56,475 nucleotides of DNA. Origin: an uncultured Scytonema sp. Lineage in GTDB: Bacteria; Cyanobacteriota; Cyanobacteriia; Cyanobacteriales; Nostocaceae. Position 1 is the stretch's first letter; each line of letters opens with the position of its first letter. Positions 8,701 to 16,478 of this stretch are shown here, one piece after another. The stretch lies in assembly GCA_937873135.1 (NCBI GenBank), contig CALMVQ010000028.1, positions 1 to 56,475 on the forward strand. The letters run 5' to 3'. The notes beneath the pieces are model-generated. The model was not told the origin of the DNA. It saw only the letters and a program-made list of their open reading frames with translations, and did not search any database. The translations under genes were made by a program, and so were the position numbers.

Positions 8701-9212
8701 GGGAATAATCCATTCAGTAAATGTGTATTCAGTGATTGATCCGCAGCATTATCCCGCCTAACTCTTGCTTTCCCTTCCGCTTCTCGCTGCTGATCAATTT
8801 CATCAAAAAACTTACCACCTTTCGCTGTGACTCCAATAGCAATCCGCAACAGATTTGGTAAAACATACTCAGCAAAATCTGCCATCACTCGATCATCTGG
8901 ATTTTGCTCCAGAATTGCTTCACGCAGAAGTTTAAGTGTGAGTAACTCCCTGGCTTCAGGTTCGATAGTGCGATCTGATGATTCAAAGTCAAGACTGTCA
9001 TCATCGTCTGATAAATCTTCTTCTAAATTTTCCGATTCTTCAGATGGCAGATCAACTTCTATTTGAATCCGACTTTCTCTGTAAGCTATTGCTAAAATCT
9101 CCTCGTCTCCTGGATCTTCTGACCAATCTCCAGTCCAGACAACATCGTACCCAGCCGCTACTAACTCTGCTTGTACCCCACTCCACACACAAGTATCGAG
9201 AAGTAGCTTCAC
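5739..9212 (-). CDS. cas10d: Cas10d/Csc3 fused in frame to the N-terminal half of a DUF5615 toxin
   Basis: A 1157-residue protein. Residues 1-48 (MKLLLDTCVW...GDEEILAIAYRESR) are the first half of a DUF5615 PIN-like toxin. Residues 49-87 are a very acidic linker. From about residue 88 (LLTLKLLREAILEQNPDDRVMADF) it is Csc3, the large subunit of the I-D effector that carries the HD nuclease (His164, His205-Asp206 in LHDFEKF). It starts with GTG two bases after the DUF433 stop. Codons 49-108 contain no ATG, GTG or TTG, so Csc3 cannot be started separately without losing its N terminus. The toxin's C-terminal catalytic part (LDxDFGE-type motif) is missing. The C-terminal tail comes from a dispersed repeat. 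Confidence 0.93.
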   Translation of the reverse strand: MKLLLDTCVWSGVQAELVAAGYDVVWTGDWSEDPGDEEILAIAYRESRIQIEVDLPSEESENLEEDLSDDDDSLDFESSDRTIEPEARELLTLKLLREAILEQNPDDRVMADFAEYVLPNLLRIAIGVTAKGGKFFDEIDQQREAEGKARVRRDNAADQSLNTHLLNGLFPAHSVERRLAQLNTTSRRVVREQERRLVMAGFILHDFEKFPDVPENCRKLPLDEHRKIIDEKARQLGLDYFINPEEPEGYKEYLDDLLCMAYNAQRRWDTNWNFSEYGLNPVLRDRTLRSLSELTCLADSLASIVKHPQDAEHPRLKEIIHNLSDGQLKLTYHRIAENRGVLTNVVNNALIEAHTSLNTDEHTYYEALLYLPTGVIYLALRDAPPIALEDLPNRVVHSIKSLCASQLRFRQTGFGRDGKGMKYAEYYNLFFDDVGLMQVALDATLRILNSNKGSVAKSRSDNLEKFQQKGVLPADYDFKFVDDIRIDRLAEFGDLVSRKIWDETVSRIEAACKKDKNLPKIPNFDITNKVVEFWNLVEYLPQIRAIQRINQSLKENKLKGNTGGVPYEWYYLAAKYLQHHPGVEDVREICEQVITYLKSLIEPIVTQYQLADGWDDLRLWVERVVMLPGSHEVAGIATQTETFLNELNNYNAAKKPGRGRQLICSISHSAYTVTEQMESAVLFTPQVYTNKQMLGGSNAKRNISSIAALEMMLRQILMNQTQAVGKRFEDGKYRYLYFYPTYYFTPETNKFLQKAYTGIAQTRFDTSIRNHFISKDFQANLGQERYQSVDTFLIDENSQGKLNRTFKLSYPENQPLTFYFMALPPGRDSTDTESWVMPSWLAFAFPMILDVKTVVSESPIPPFNDGAEFEESVFLDSAPHAFRALVRRDRFRLDYILEGWEENGIRYPAPLNILTAAYAIHLDVNARQGKSGYDANWGRFNELATDLETSPLYVFSYLNRWVRNQGVETARIEKIRLYAYHFYPCFDPYTKYDSNLEELIVGEESSLNHPKKLTELYRKFYRANKRYNPKSNAVLKPIDIASETILKAELSVFQGETLVAAVAASVFKLMDRVHASTAEGRWVFSKREEERQTVLDFAQYFVVEVFEKSFAGARARLAGRQLNLIRDTCEFLYRLEDDKENQNRDEQPINPNPILLG

Positions 9213-9214
9213 TC

Positions 9215-9460
9215 TTAAGACTCCATAGCTAAGAGTTCAACTCGCTCATGCCCCACTAGCCGACGAGCATAGACTAAACAGGCTTGTACATCTTCCCGTT
9301 CTAACCAGGCATAACCCTCCAGTAAAGTCTCAACAGTATCACCTGCTGCCAGCATCCCCAGAATATGCTCAACCGCCAGACGATGATCCCGAATAATCGG
9401 CTTACCCCCAAAGATTTTAGGGTTGACAGTAATCCTTTCCAAAAGTTCTTGCTCGTCCAT
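9215..9460 (-). CDS. DUF433 (VapB45-type) antitoxin
   Basis: An 81-residue protein with the DUF433 core: ITVNPKIFGGKPIIRDHRLAVEHILGMLAAGDTVETLLEGYAWLEREDVQACLVYARR. These small helix-turn-helix proteins pair with DUF5615 PIN-like toxins. Here the toxin partner that follows two bases after the stop is only its N-terminal half, fused to Cas10d. The antitoxin gene itself is intact, starts with ATG behind a GGAG site and lies inside the cas operon after cas3. It may repress the operon or bind the toxin-derived N terminus of Cas10d; both are inference. Confidence 0.9.
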   Translation of the reverse strand: MDEQELLERITVNPKIFGGKPIIRDHRLAVEHILGMLAAGDTVETLLEGYAWLEREDVQACLVYARRLVGHERVELLAMES

Positions 9461-9512
9461 TGTTTATCTCCAAGATATTTAAGTTTTAAGTTAACACGAC
9501 AGTATCAACCAG

Positions 9513-9534
9513 AATCCCTATTAGGGATTGAAAC
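9513..9534 (+). repeat. Solo CRISPR-repeat fragment between cas3 and the antitoxin
   Basis: The reverse complement of these 22 bases starts GTTTCAATCCCTAATAGGGA, identical to the first 20 bases of the array repeats, then TT. The orientation is opposite to both arrays: the crRNA sense (GGGATTGAAAC) is on the + strand. One base separates it from the cas3 stop codon. Bases beyond it (to about 9498) do not match the array repeat. Confidence 0.85.
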
Positions 9535-9535
9535 T

Positions 9536-11698
9536 TCAAACAATCCATTGCTCATCTCCTTTACTTTTAAGCCAGTAAGCAAGGGTATCCAGCAGCAGTG
9601 CTGACTGAGCGATCGCTATAGAATATGGAGCAGTGGCATCGTGAACACTGTTGTGATCGCTCATTGGGTAAATCTGGAAGTGCATCGGTAGCCGTAGCCG
9701 CATCCGCACTTCTGACACCGGGCGATGAATCACGTAACAAACCAAACCCTGATTTCTCAGCAGTTTGTTAATTTCCCCAACCCATCGATTTCCAGGTTGC
9801 CAAATTTCCACCCCCTTGAGAACTTGAACTTTCCAAGCATCAGCAATCGGTTGCAAGTCATCAGAGTAGGTAAACTTCCAATTTAACTTTTCCTCTCGGT
9901 AGAAGTGCAACTTCATGAAGGCGAGGCAGCGTGCAAATCTCCCTTTCGGAATGGGTTGAGCTGTACGTGCAGCAGTTTCCTTCAGCGATCGCATAAATGC
10001 AGTTTCTGTCCACAGTTCTATTTCCAAATTTCCTAAAATTCCCGGTAAATCGTAGGTTTTGAACCTATCTGCCTCGTTTTCCTCTGTTAAATCGTACAAT
10101 CCACACAGCACAGCACTGGCACCTCGGAAACTCCAAGCATCCTCCGCAATGGGGTTTCCCGCTTTTTTTCCTGATTTACCTGATAGCTGTCGCCAGTCTT
10201 CCTCCCATCTTTTAATCTGTGCTATTACAGACTTCAGCTTTATGTCAAATACTTGTTCGCAGACTTCTCGGAACTTTTCGCGGCTTTGGGCATACTGTGG
10301 TTGAATCGTGCGATCGCCCAGCTTACTAAACAGCAGTCTTGATTGCACACCGCCCCAACGGCGGTAGTAGCCTTGAAAATCATTAATTTGACGATACAAT
10401 TCATTTATCTTACCATGAAAGAAGGGGCGGTCATAAATGCCATTGACTTCTAAAGCTGCTGTCTCCCCTTCAAACAGCCGTTCTACCAGAAAGTTAGGAA
10501 CAAGAGCAAAAGCACTAAATCTTTCAAATTTAATTAGCTTACCATCTTTTTCATAACCATCATGCCTTCCTAAACGTCCCAAACGTTGGATAAAGCTACC
10601 TGCATCCGAAGATTCAAAAATTAATAAATTAATTTTGAAGTCAACGCCAACATCAATGGTGCTGGTACCAATAACTAAGTCTGCCGCCAAACTTCTGTCT
10701 TTTTCTGTTTTTCCTGACAGCCCCGTATTTTCTCCTACCGTCAAACCTAATGGTTGTAAAAGTTCTCGAAAAAAAGGTGTCAAGCGCTTGACTGCAGCAA
10801 TTGAGTTCAGTATAATAGCAACCTTACTACCTGGATACTGCTGAAACTGAGCCAAAATTAGATGACTATTGTCTCTCAACCAGGTTTCAGAAGATGTAAC
10901 TGTCGGTTCTAAAGGAATGAAAGTTAACGATATTGTTCGCGATACCTGCCGCCATCCTTGTGCAAGTCGTTCATCAAAAGCGTACTTATTTTCCTCAGTA
11001 GGATTAATCTGCCTGCACCGGAATCCAGCTTTTTCTAATCGTTCAATTAACTGCCTGTTTGGCGTAGCTGAAAGAAATAGAAATTTCTTCCGCCGATTGG
11101 TGTAGCGAATTAGCAGCATCGTGTTAATTGTACTCGCAATCTGCGGGGCTTGGAAAACGTGAAACTCATCAAAAATGAAGAGATCAAAATCTTTATCAAT
11201 CCGTCCCCATAGTTTATCAGGACTATCACCTGAAATCAGATAAGCACCGCGATGTAAATAGTGCCAAATATCAGTGTTGGTGAGTATAACTTCAGATTGA
11301 TGGGTACGGGTGGCGATCGCAGCTCCTTTTCTCAATCCCTCATTTTCCGCATAAATTTCTAACTCAGCCCCGGAGAGTCGCACGACTCGCGGATTGTTGA
11401 CAGGTTGGAACTGTTCAATATATCCTTTAATCTGCGTTTCTTGATCGCGGGCTAGTTCGTTGGTGGGGTAAAGTCCTATTACACAACACTCTCCTTGAAG
11501 CACTTCTAAATATGCCGCTAAGCTTTTACCATCGCCTGTCATAGCGGTGTTAAACACCACGTCAATGTTTGGATCGCGCAGTGCTTCACGAGTTGCTACC
11601 TGATGCCAAGAGAGTAACCAGTTTTTAGGTAACTTCAAGCCGAGTGGTGTCGGTACAGTTTGAGAGTAAACAGGTTTGAGAATAATGCTGTTATCCAT
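9536..11698 (-). CDS. cas3: Type I-D CRISPR helicase Cas3 (Cas3', no HD domain)
   Basis: A 720-residue superfamily 2 helicase that unwinds target DNA for the I-D effector. Motifs seen: Walker A AMTGDGKS (52-59), Walker B DEFH (177-180), motif III SAT (210-212) and motif VI QRLGRLGRH (371-379). There is no HD nuclease domain, as expected for I-D, where HD sits in Cas10d. It begins the operon and faces a divergent WYL regulator across ~150 bases. No Shine-Dalgarno is visible before its ATG. A solo CRISPR repeat begins one base after its stop. Confidence 0.95.
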   Translation of the reverse strand: MDNSIILKPVYSQTVPTPLGLKLPKNWLLSWHQVATREALRDPNIDVVFNTAMTGDGKSLAAYLEVLQGECCVIGLYPTNELARDQETQIKGYIEQFQPVNNPRVVRLSGAELEIYAENEGLRKGAAIATRTHQSEVILTNTDIWHYLHRGAYLISGDSPDKLWGRIDKDFDLFIFDEFHVFQAPQIASTINTMLLIRYTNRRKKFLFLSATPNRQLIERLEKAGFRCRQINPTEENKYAFDERLAQGWRQVSRTISLTFIPLEPTVTSSETWLRDNSHLILAQFQQYPGSKVAIILNSIAAVKRLTPFFRELLQPLGLTVGENTGLSGKTEKDRSLAADLVIGTSTIDVGVDFKINLLIFESSDAGSFIQRLGRLGRHDGYEKDGKLIKFERFSAFALVPNFLVERLFEGETAALEVNGIYDRPFFHGKINELYRQINDFQGYYRRWGGVQSRLLFSKLGDRTIQPQYAQSREKFREVCEQVFDIKLKSVIAQIKRWEEDWRQLSGKSGKKAGNPIAEDAWSFRGASAVLCGLYDLTEENEADRFKTYDLPGILGNLEIELWTETAFMRSLKETAARTAQPIPKGRFARCLAFMKLHFYREEKLNWKFTYSDDLQPIADAWKVQVLKGVEIWQPGNRWVGEINKLLRNQGLVCYVIHRPVSEVRMRLRLPMHFQIYPMSDHNSVHDATAPYSIAIAQSALLLDTLAYWLKSKGDEQWIV

Positions 11699-11852
11699 TA
11701 GAAAGGAAGCAAAAATGACTGCTGGCGTTTGTCAAAACCTAGATGTTGGGGCAAACAGATGTTCGCCCTCACCAAATTATCTTTGTTCTTTTAATATAGC
11801 TACAATAACTGTATAATCCAGAATATGTCAATAGTGTAATTACAAAAAATTG
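11699..11852. promoter_or_regulatory. Divergent promoter region of the cas operon and WYL regulator
   Basis: This is the only upstream region of the operon and is AT-rich. On the minus strand TTGTAG and GATAAT are separated by 18 bases, ending ~80 bases before cas3. On the plus strand TACAAT and TGTATAAT precede the regulator by ~35-50 bases. These boxes are weak by-eye matches. The regulator most likely binds here. Confidence 0.35.
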
Positions 11853-12722
11853 ATGTCACGGAAAAAAGAGACGATTACACTGTCAATTCCATCAGGAACC
11901 AAAGAGCAACTGGAAGAAATCGCCCGTCGCCTGAGTAAGTTTTGGGGTAAATCCCCGAGTATCTCTGGGTTGTTGGTGGCGATCGCACAACAGGAATTTG
12001 AAGTTGGCGAACCCTTTACTCTAAACAAGGCTCAAGTTGGAGCTTTATTGCAAGCCATACGGTTGCTAAATGACTCTGGCAACACTAGTGAAGCGCAAAT
12101 TCTCTCCAGTTTGTTATTAGAGCGTGGTGAACTTGAAGCCCCGATGCGTCAACTCGTTCTACAAAAAGTGAGTCAACCGACAGAAGCTTGGCGAATCATC
12201 GTCGAGCAGCACTGCCGGAACGAACAACCTTTTCATGTACTTTATACCAATTCTCAAGGCGAGGATTTGGCATTTACAGTTCGTTATGCGGAGATTGCTT
12301 TTGAAGAAGACAAGGGATTTTACTTATATATCTGGTGCGATGAGACTGAAGATATCAAAGATCCTGAATTTCCAGAGCTCATCCATAATCGCTGTCTGCG
12401 GCTAGATAAAATCAAGACTATTTTGCCAATCAACGGATATTGGCGACGTCAAGGCTTAGATTTTCTAGAAGTGTACTTACACTTTTCTGGAGGAATGGTA
12501 AAAGCTTACGAATCCAAAGCTAGATCGATTAATAAAGATATCAGCAATGAAGTTGTTGAGGGTGTACGCCAAGTTGTGAAGCGTGTCCCCCACCCCTTCT
12601 GGTTGATTCGAGAAGTGCTGCGGTATGGGGAAGATTGCGTAGTGGTGTCGCCGGATTCGGTGCGATCGCTTGTCCGTGCTAAGATAAAAACCCTTAGTGA
12701 TCGTTATGAAACAGTTGGATAA
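11853..12722 (+). CDS. WYL-domain transcriptional regulator of the CRISPR locus
   Basis: A 289-residue protein. The N terminus (about 1-55: SRKKETITLSIPSG..LEEIARRLSKFWGKSPSISGLLVAIAQ) is a DNA-binding ribbon/helix type region. Residues ~100-215 resemble the WYL ligand-sensing fold (PFHVLYTNSQGEDLAFTVRYAEIAFEEDKGFYLYIWCDE) and a WCX-like C-terminal part follows. Such regulators sit beside I-D operons; the Synechocystis Sll7009 protein of this type is a reported repressor of its I-D locus. I start at the ATG at 11853; a TTG immediately before is also open. It is divergent from cas3 and probably controls it and itself. Confidence 0.85.
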   Translation: MSRKKETITLSIPSGTKEQLEEIARRLSKFWGKSPSISGLLVAIAQQEFEVGEPFTLNKAQVGALLQAIRLLNDSGNTSEAQILSSLLLERGELEAPMRQLVLQKVSQPTEAWRIIVEQHCRNEQPFHVLYTNSQGEDLAFTVRYAEIAFEEDKGFYLYIWCDETEDIKDPEFPELIHNRCLRLDKIKTILPINGYWRRQGLDFLEVYLHFSGGMVKAYESKARSINKDISNEVVEGVRQVVKRVPHPFWLIREVLRYGEDCVVVSPDSVRSLVRAKIKTLSDRYETVG

Positions 12723-12994
12723 ACTAATCACCAAAGTAGCTACCTGATTCAATACTTGATCGTTCGCGCTAATATAAACATGACCAACGCCGCAATCAAC
12801 GCACCCACAACAATGGGACAATTATCAGTGGCGCAGTTGCAGTGGCAAGTAGAATTCCTGATCCTCAAATCGCATTCGCACAGCTTCGCTCGGTTACTGG
12901 AAACCATCGGCTCGTCAGTACGCTCAGCATTGGGATATGGACACCCTCACCGAAACCCAGAAGCAAGCGCAGCACAATCAGTAAGGAAGAATTG

Positions 12995-13392
12995 GTTTCA
13001 ATCCCTAATAGGGAGTAAGTGAAATTTCAACAGAATTTCAACGTGCAAGTGCGTGCCAGTTGCGTGTTTCAATCCCTAATAGGGAGTAAGTGAAATTTCA
13101 ACATTCGTTGCCAAGCCTGCCAAAGTGGTTCCAGGCTGTTTCAATCCCTAATAGGGAGTAAGTGAAATTTCAACATTAAGGATAATGAAATGAAAGTAGG
13201 CGATAAAGCGTTTCAATCCCTAATAGGGAGTAAGTGAAATTTCAACACTCTCCGAGCGCGGTACACTGACGGCACTCTTTCGTTTCAATCCCTAATAGGG
13301 AGTAAGTGAAATTTCAACAGTGTTGTTGCTCCCACTTTTTAAAATGAATCCAGAAGTTTCAATCCCTAATAGGGAGTAAGTGAAATTTCAAC
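12995..13392 (-). CRISPR. CRISPR array 2 (type I-D), 6 repeats and 5 spacers
   Basis: Identical 37-base repeats begin at 12995, 13066, 13138, 13210, 13282 and 13356. They differ from array 1 at one base: position 26 is T (AAGTGAAATTTCAAC) instead of G. Spacers are 34-37 bases. The leader is again at the right end, so the array is transcribed leftward, and the same Cas6 and effector should serve it. No degenerate repeat is seen at the left end. No spacer is shared with array 1. Confidence 0.97.
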
Positions 13393-13622
13393 GGCGGAAA
13401 TCTCAAAGCTATGCTGTATTTGGTTTTCAAGGTTCTGTAGCGCGGATGGAACAATCATAGCATGAGAAATCTTGGTTGGTGGAGAGACAAATGGCTGAAA
13501 TCCAGTCTGCGTATGGAGCGCGGGTAGATTTATAGGAAATATTGCTGTAAAGCCTTGTACCGTTAGAAGTTCAGCCATTTTTTTTGAGACCTATTTTCCA
13601 ACACCTACCCATCCGCGCATTC
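13393..13622 (-). promoter_or_regulatory. Leader of CRISPR array 2
   Basis: It is nearly identical to the leader of array 1 over about 230 bases, with differences clustered at about 13519-13590. At 13605-13622 it includes the last coding bases and the stop codon of cas2 (minus-strand reading GAATGCGCGGATGGGTAG), although no cas2 gene is present here. This shows the duplicated unit extended into cas2. Confidence 0.8.
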
Positions 13623-13659
13623 AGCAGGCGAAAACGCCTTGACAGATCTATCTTAACAG

Positions 13660-14751
13660 TTACCTCTGCCGGAATTCATTCTCAGAACTTGGGCGTGTTA
13701 ACCTCTCCAAAGTCGCTGCCATCAGCTCGCGAGTTTGACCGCTGACGGTGTATACTAGTGCCTCGCGGTATACCCGTTGGGCAGCATGATGGCGAAAGTT
13801 GGCCGCACCACTGGAAACGGTGATCGCGGCATGAGCAATTCGTGTTGCTAACTCAATAGCCCAAGCCCTCAGTTGCAGGCGTTCTGCTATGGGTTCATCT
13901 TGTTGTGCAAGTGCGATCGCATTTCGGCAATTATTCAATTCCTGTAGAAGAGACTCAAACGCACTCGTGATCGAAGGCAGCGATTTAGTGCGTGCGGCAG
14001 ACTCGATAATATCTAAACCGGCAAAAGCACATCCTGTAATTAAAGGAGTCGCATGAAGGACATTTTTTTGATCATTTTCGTGAATCCAGCCAGCAGGCTT
14101 AATGTAAACAACACGTTCATTCGGCAAGAACCAGTGAGTCAAGGAAGCCGTCACTGTATTAGTTGATGTGATTGCTGCTAGTTGGGCGGGGGTGCTGAAT
14201 GTGATGCTTCCTCCTGAGTCTTGATGTGTTTCTTGAAAAGGCACCATACCAAAAACAGCACCACCGTCAGGCAGTGTGGCAGCGACGATAAAGTCGTTAA
14301 AAAAACCCCATCCTGTCACCCAAGGAACTTCCCCATCTAGTTGATATCCGGACGAGACAGGTACAGCAACAGTTGATGGTTTGCCTGGTCGTCGTATTTG
14401 CGAAAAGCCAACACCCACTAAAACTTTACCATAACTCATATGAGGGAGGTATTCTTGTTGGAGAGAGGAGTTAGTACTAGCAATAAGCATCCCTGCCGCA
14501 CTCTGGTGTTGAGTTTGTAGAAAGGCTAAAGCCCCAGAATACCGGGCTACCAGTTCTTGAAAGCTGCTAAACGTCTCCGTAACTTCTTTTCCACCCCAAT
14601 GGTGCGGAACTCGAAGCGCGAGGACACCTAGTTCCCCAAGCCCCTTGAGTGCATGAAGCAGAGCCTCTGGGTTGCTATCTATTTCGTTGGCTAATGGTGC
14701 CACTTGATCGAGCAAATAAGCTGATATACTACTCTTTTTAAAAGTATGCAT
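13660..14751 (-). CDS. Acyl-CoA dehydrogenase-like flavoprotein
   Basis: About 363 residues with an acyl-CoA dehydrogenase fold: N-terminal helices, a middle beta domain (VGVGFSQIRRPGKPSTVAVPVSSGYQ; WVTGWGFFNDFIVAATLPDG) and a C-terminal helical domain (NCRNAIALAQ...RAWAIELATRIAHAAI). The SGAANFRHHAAQRVYREALVYTVSGQT segment resembles the monooxygenase-like branch (DszC/SfnB relatives) more than true dehydrogenases, and I see no clear catalytic glutamate. I start at the ATG at 14751 because the upstream 43 codons cross a C7/G6 hairpin. It stands alone, just beyond CRISPR leader 2. The substrate is unknown. Confidence 0.8.
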   Translation of the reverse strand: MHTFKKSSISAYLLDQVAPLANEIDSNPEALLHALKGLGELGVLALRVPHHWGGKEVTETFSSFQELVARYSGALAFLQTQHQSAAGMLIASTNSSLQQEYLPHMSYGKVLVGVGFSQIRRPGKPSTVAVPVSSGYQLDGEVPWVTGWGFFNDFIVAATLPDGGAVFGMVPFQETHQDSGGSITFSTPAQLAAITSTNTVTASLTHWFLPNERVVYIKPAGWIHENDQKNVLHATPLITGCAFAGLDIIESAARTKSLPSITSAFESLLQELNNCRNAIALAQQDEPIAERLQLRAWAIELATRIAHAAITVSSGAANFRHHAAQRVYREALVYTVSGQTRELMAATLERLTRPSSENEFRQR

Positions 14752-15392
14752 ATTTTTTCTGGTGGGATCGTTAATTAGTAATCGGTAATCGATTAACTGG
14801 GTTTTTCTTGCCCATTCCTTATTCCCAGCCTGAGTCAAACGTGCAAAGTGCAAATAAAAGATAACCCCCCCAATCTCCATAAATTACAGATTTTGGGGGG
14901 TTCAAATGTTGCAGCAAAAAGTGAATTAGTAATAAGTTAACAGTTTGAATGTTAAATTGAGGTTAAGACAAGGTTAATTTAAATAACTACAGCATAAATG
15001 CGGCATCAAAACTCTTATCAAGTTACGCCAACACAAAACTATGTGGTTGTATTTAATGCTAAGAAAGCAGTACATATGCTTAATGCATTAACTTAGATCG
15101 AGATGATGTTATCTTATGGCATTGTTTGTTAATTTGCCGAGGGGGACACACCCCTCACGACTATTAAAAATTAAAAATTTTTCATTTTTAATGATGAAGT
15201 TTTGAAATCTAATGCTGATAAGCGTTGTGCCCACTGTCTGTACGTATCCTTTGAGACTGGGACGGGTGTTGGGAATATTTGGTTGTATCCTAAATGGAGA
15301 TGAACGCAAACAACATACGGATGAAAAAGGAGAGTTTTTTCGTGACATTGCCGGAGATCCGTGTCATCTATCCACAAGGTCATTAAATAAAG
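14752..15392. other. Intergenic region with no gene seen
   Basis: No convincing coding sequence. It holds the C7/G6 hairpin at 14863-14902, an AT-rich stretch (14935-15110) and an ATTAAAAATTAAAAATTTTTCATTTTT-type low-complexity patch near 15162-15190. Short open frames at 15109-15450 overlap each other on both strands and have no recognisable protein character. Confidence 0.6.
14863..14902. repeat. C7/G6 hairpin
   Basis: AACCCCCCCAA and TTTTGGGGGGTT pair across a ~14-base loop. It lies upstream of the flavoprotein gene on its strand. It may be an mRNA leader structure or a transcription block between divergent transcripts. Confidence 0.6.
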
Positions 15393-16478
15393 TCAGGGAA
15401 ATTCTACATAGCGGTGTCCTTCAGGCATTGAAATCGGGATTTTGGTAGAATTGGTCTGAGAGGTTGCCTGCGGACGAAATTCTACGACATTGCGTTTAAT
15501 GGTGAGATCATAGTTACCGAAAAAGTCGTGACCCAGAAGTCCAGTCTCGAGTTCCTCTCCGGCGATCGCCACTGCGACTTTATAAACAATTACCTTACCA
15601 ACTTCCATTGAATTAATATAGCCGATGGGAAATTCCACAGATTTGGAACTTGCTGTGTTTGCTTGAGCTCTCCCTACTGGTACAACGCCTAATTCAGCTG
15701 CCATATCCTGAGTAATAACCGTGCCACTTGCTCCGGTATCTAAAATCATCTCGAAATGCCGATTGCCATTGAAGGTAACTTCAATTATCGGCGTTCCACC
15801 GACTCGCCGTTTAATTGGGACACTCACAACTTCCTGTTGTTGGTTAAATTGTTCGGGTGTTGGCAAAACAGACGATGTTTGTGGCTGTTTTTCTTTCAGT
15901 GTTATGTGAGAACATTGGTGAGAGTTAAGCGCACGAATACTTTCACAAACAATTGTTTGTTGCTCCCGTGCGACTTTTGGTCGAAGATAGGCTTTGGGCA
16001 CGGTAGTGACAATCTTCTTTGGTTCTATTCTTGGCTGTATATATACAGGAGGGGCAGCTTTCCGTTGGGCTAGCCTGACTTGGCGTTGATATTCTAGAAT
16101 TTTGGAGTGGGCGTTAGGGTAGTAAGGGCTATTGACAGACACTTTGTTCATAAGTGCGATCGCTTCTATAAACTGATTTGCCACTAAATTCCAATCTTCT
16201 GTCGATTGAGCAGATTGACTGATACTAAAAGCACTAATTGCTTTATCTAACCCCTGTTCAAAATAATTTGAGTCAGTTTCAGATGATAGTCTTGCTGATT
16301 TGACTGATGGGACAGATGCGTCTATAGGAGATGCCGCGCTTTTGTCTGTGAGCGCTACAGGCTGTTCATCAATTTTGGTTATGGTAATCTGTTTGTCTCT
16401 ACCACAAGCAACAGTCAAAACTGCTAGTGTAGTTGACAAAAAAATTAGCACTGCACGGGATAAAAAAGACTGAGGCAT
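15393..16478 (-). CDS. Lipoprotein with retropepsin-like aspartic protease domain
   Basis: 361 residues. A signal peptide ends in the lipobox LTVAC with Cys25 as the lipidation site. Residues 70-140 are helical and TPR-like. A Pro/Gln-rich linker follows, then a single retropepsin-type domain (about 220-340) with the active motif LDTGASGTV (Asp247) and the second conserved patch GLLGHDFFGNYD. One catalytic aspartate means it must dimerise to act, as in retroviral and bacterial clan AA proteases. It is probably anchored in a membrane facing the periplasm. The substrate is unknown and the gene is monocistronic. Confidence 0.88.
   Translation of the reverse strand: MPQSFLSRAVLIFLSTTLAVLTVACGRDKQITITKIDEQPVALTDKSAASPIDASVPSVKSARLSSETDSNYFEQGLDKAISAFSISQSAQSTEDWNLVANQFIEAIALMNKVSVNSPYYPNAHSKILEYQRQVRLAQRKAAPPVYIQPRIEPKKIVTTVPKAYLRPKVAREQQTIVCESIRALNSHQCSHITLKEKQPQTSSVLPTPEQFNQQQEVVSVPIKRRVGGTPIIEVTFNGNRHFEMILDTGASGTVITQDMAAELGVVPVGRAQANTASSKSVEFPIGYINSMEVGKVIVYKVAVAIAGEELETGLLGHDFFGNYDLTIKRNVVEFRPQATSQTNSTKIPISMPEGHRYVEFP

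Noticed and set aside
12780-13022. Plus-strand frame beginning MTNAAINAPTTMGQLSVAQLQWQVEF before array 2
   Set aside because: Its 3' end is read from the first CRISPR repeat, it has no ribosome site and no recognisable family. It is probably a remnant or chance frame.
13366-13578. Treating the leader-2 frame (MAELLTVQG...) as a coding gene
   Set aside because: It runs into the CRISPR repeat and lies wholly in leader sequence; reported only as an observation for leader 1.
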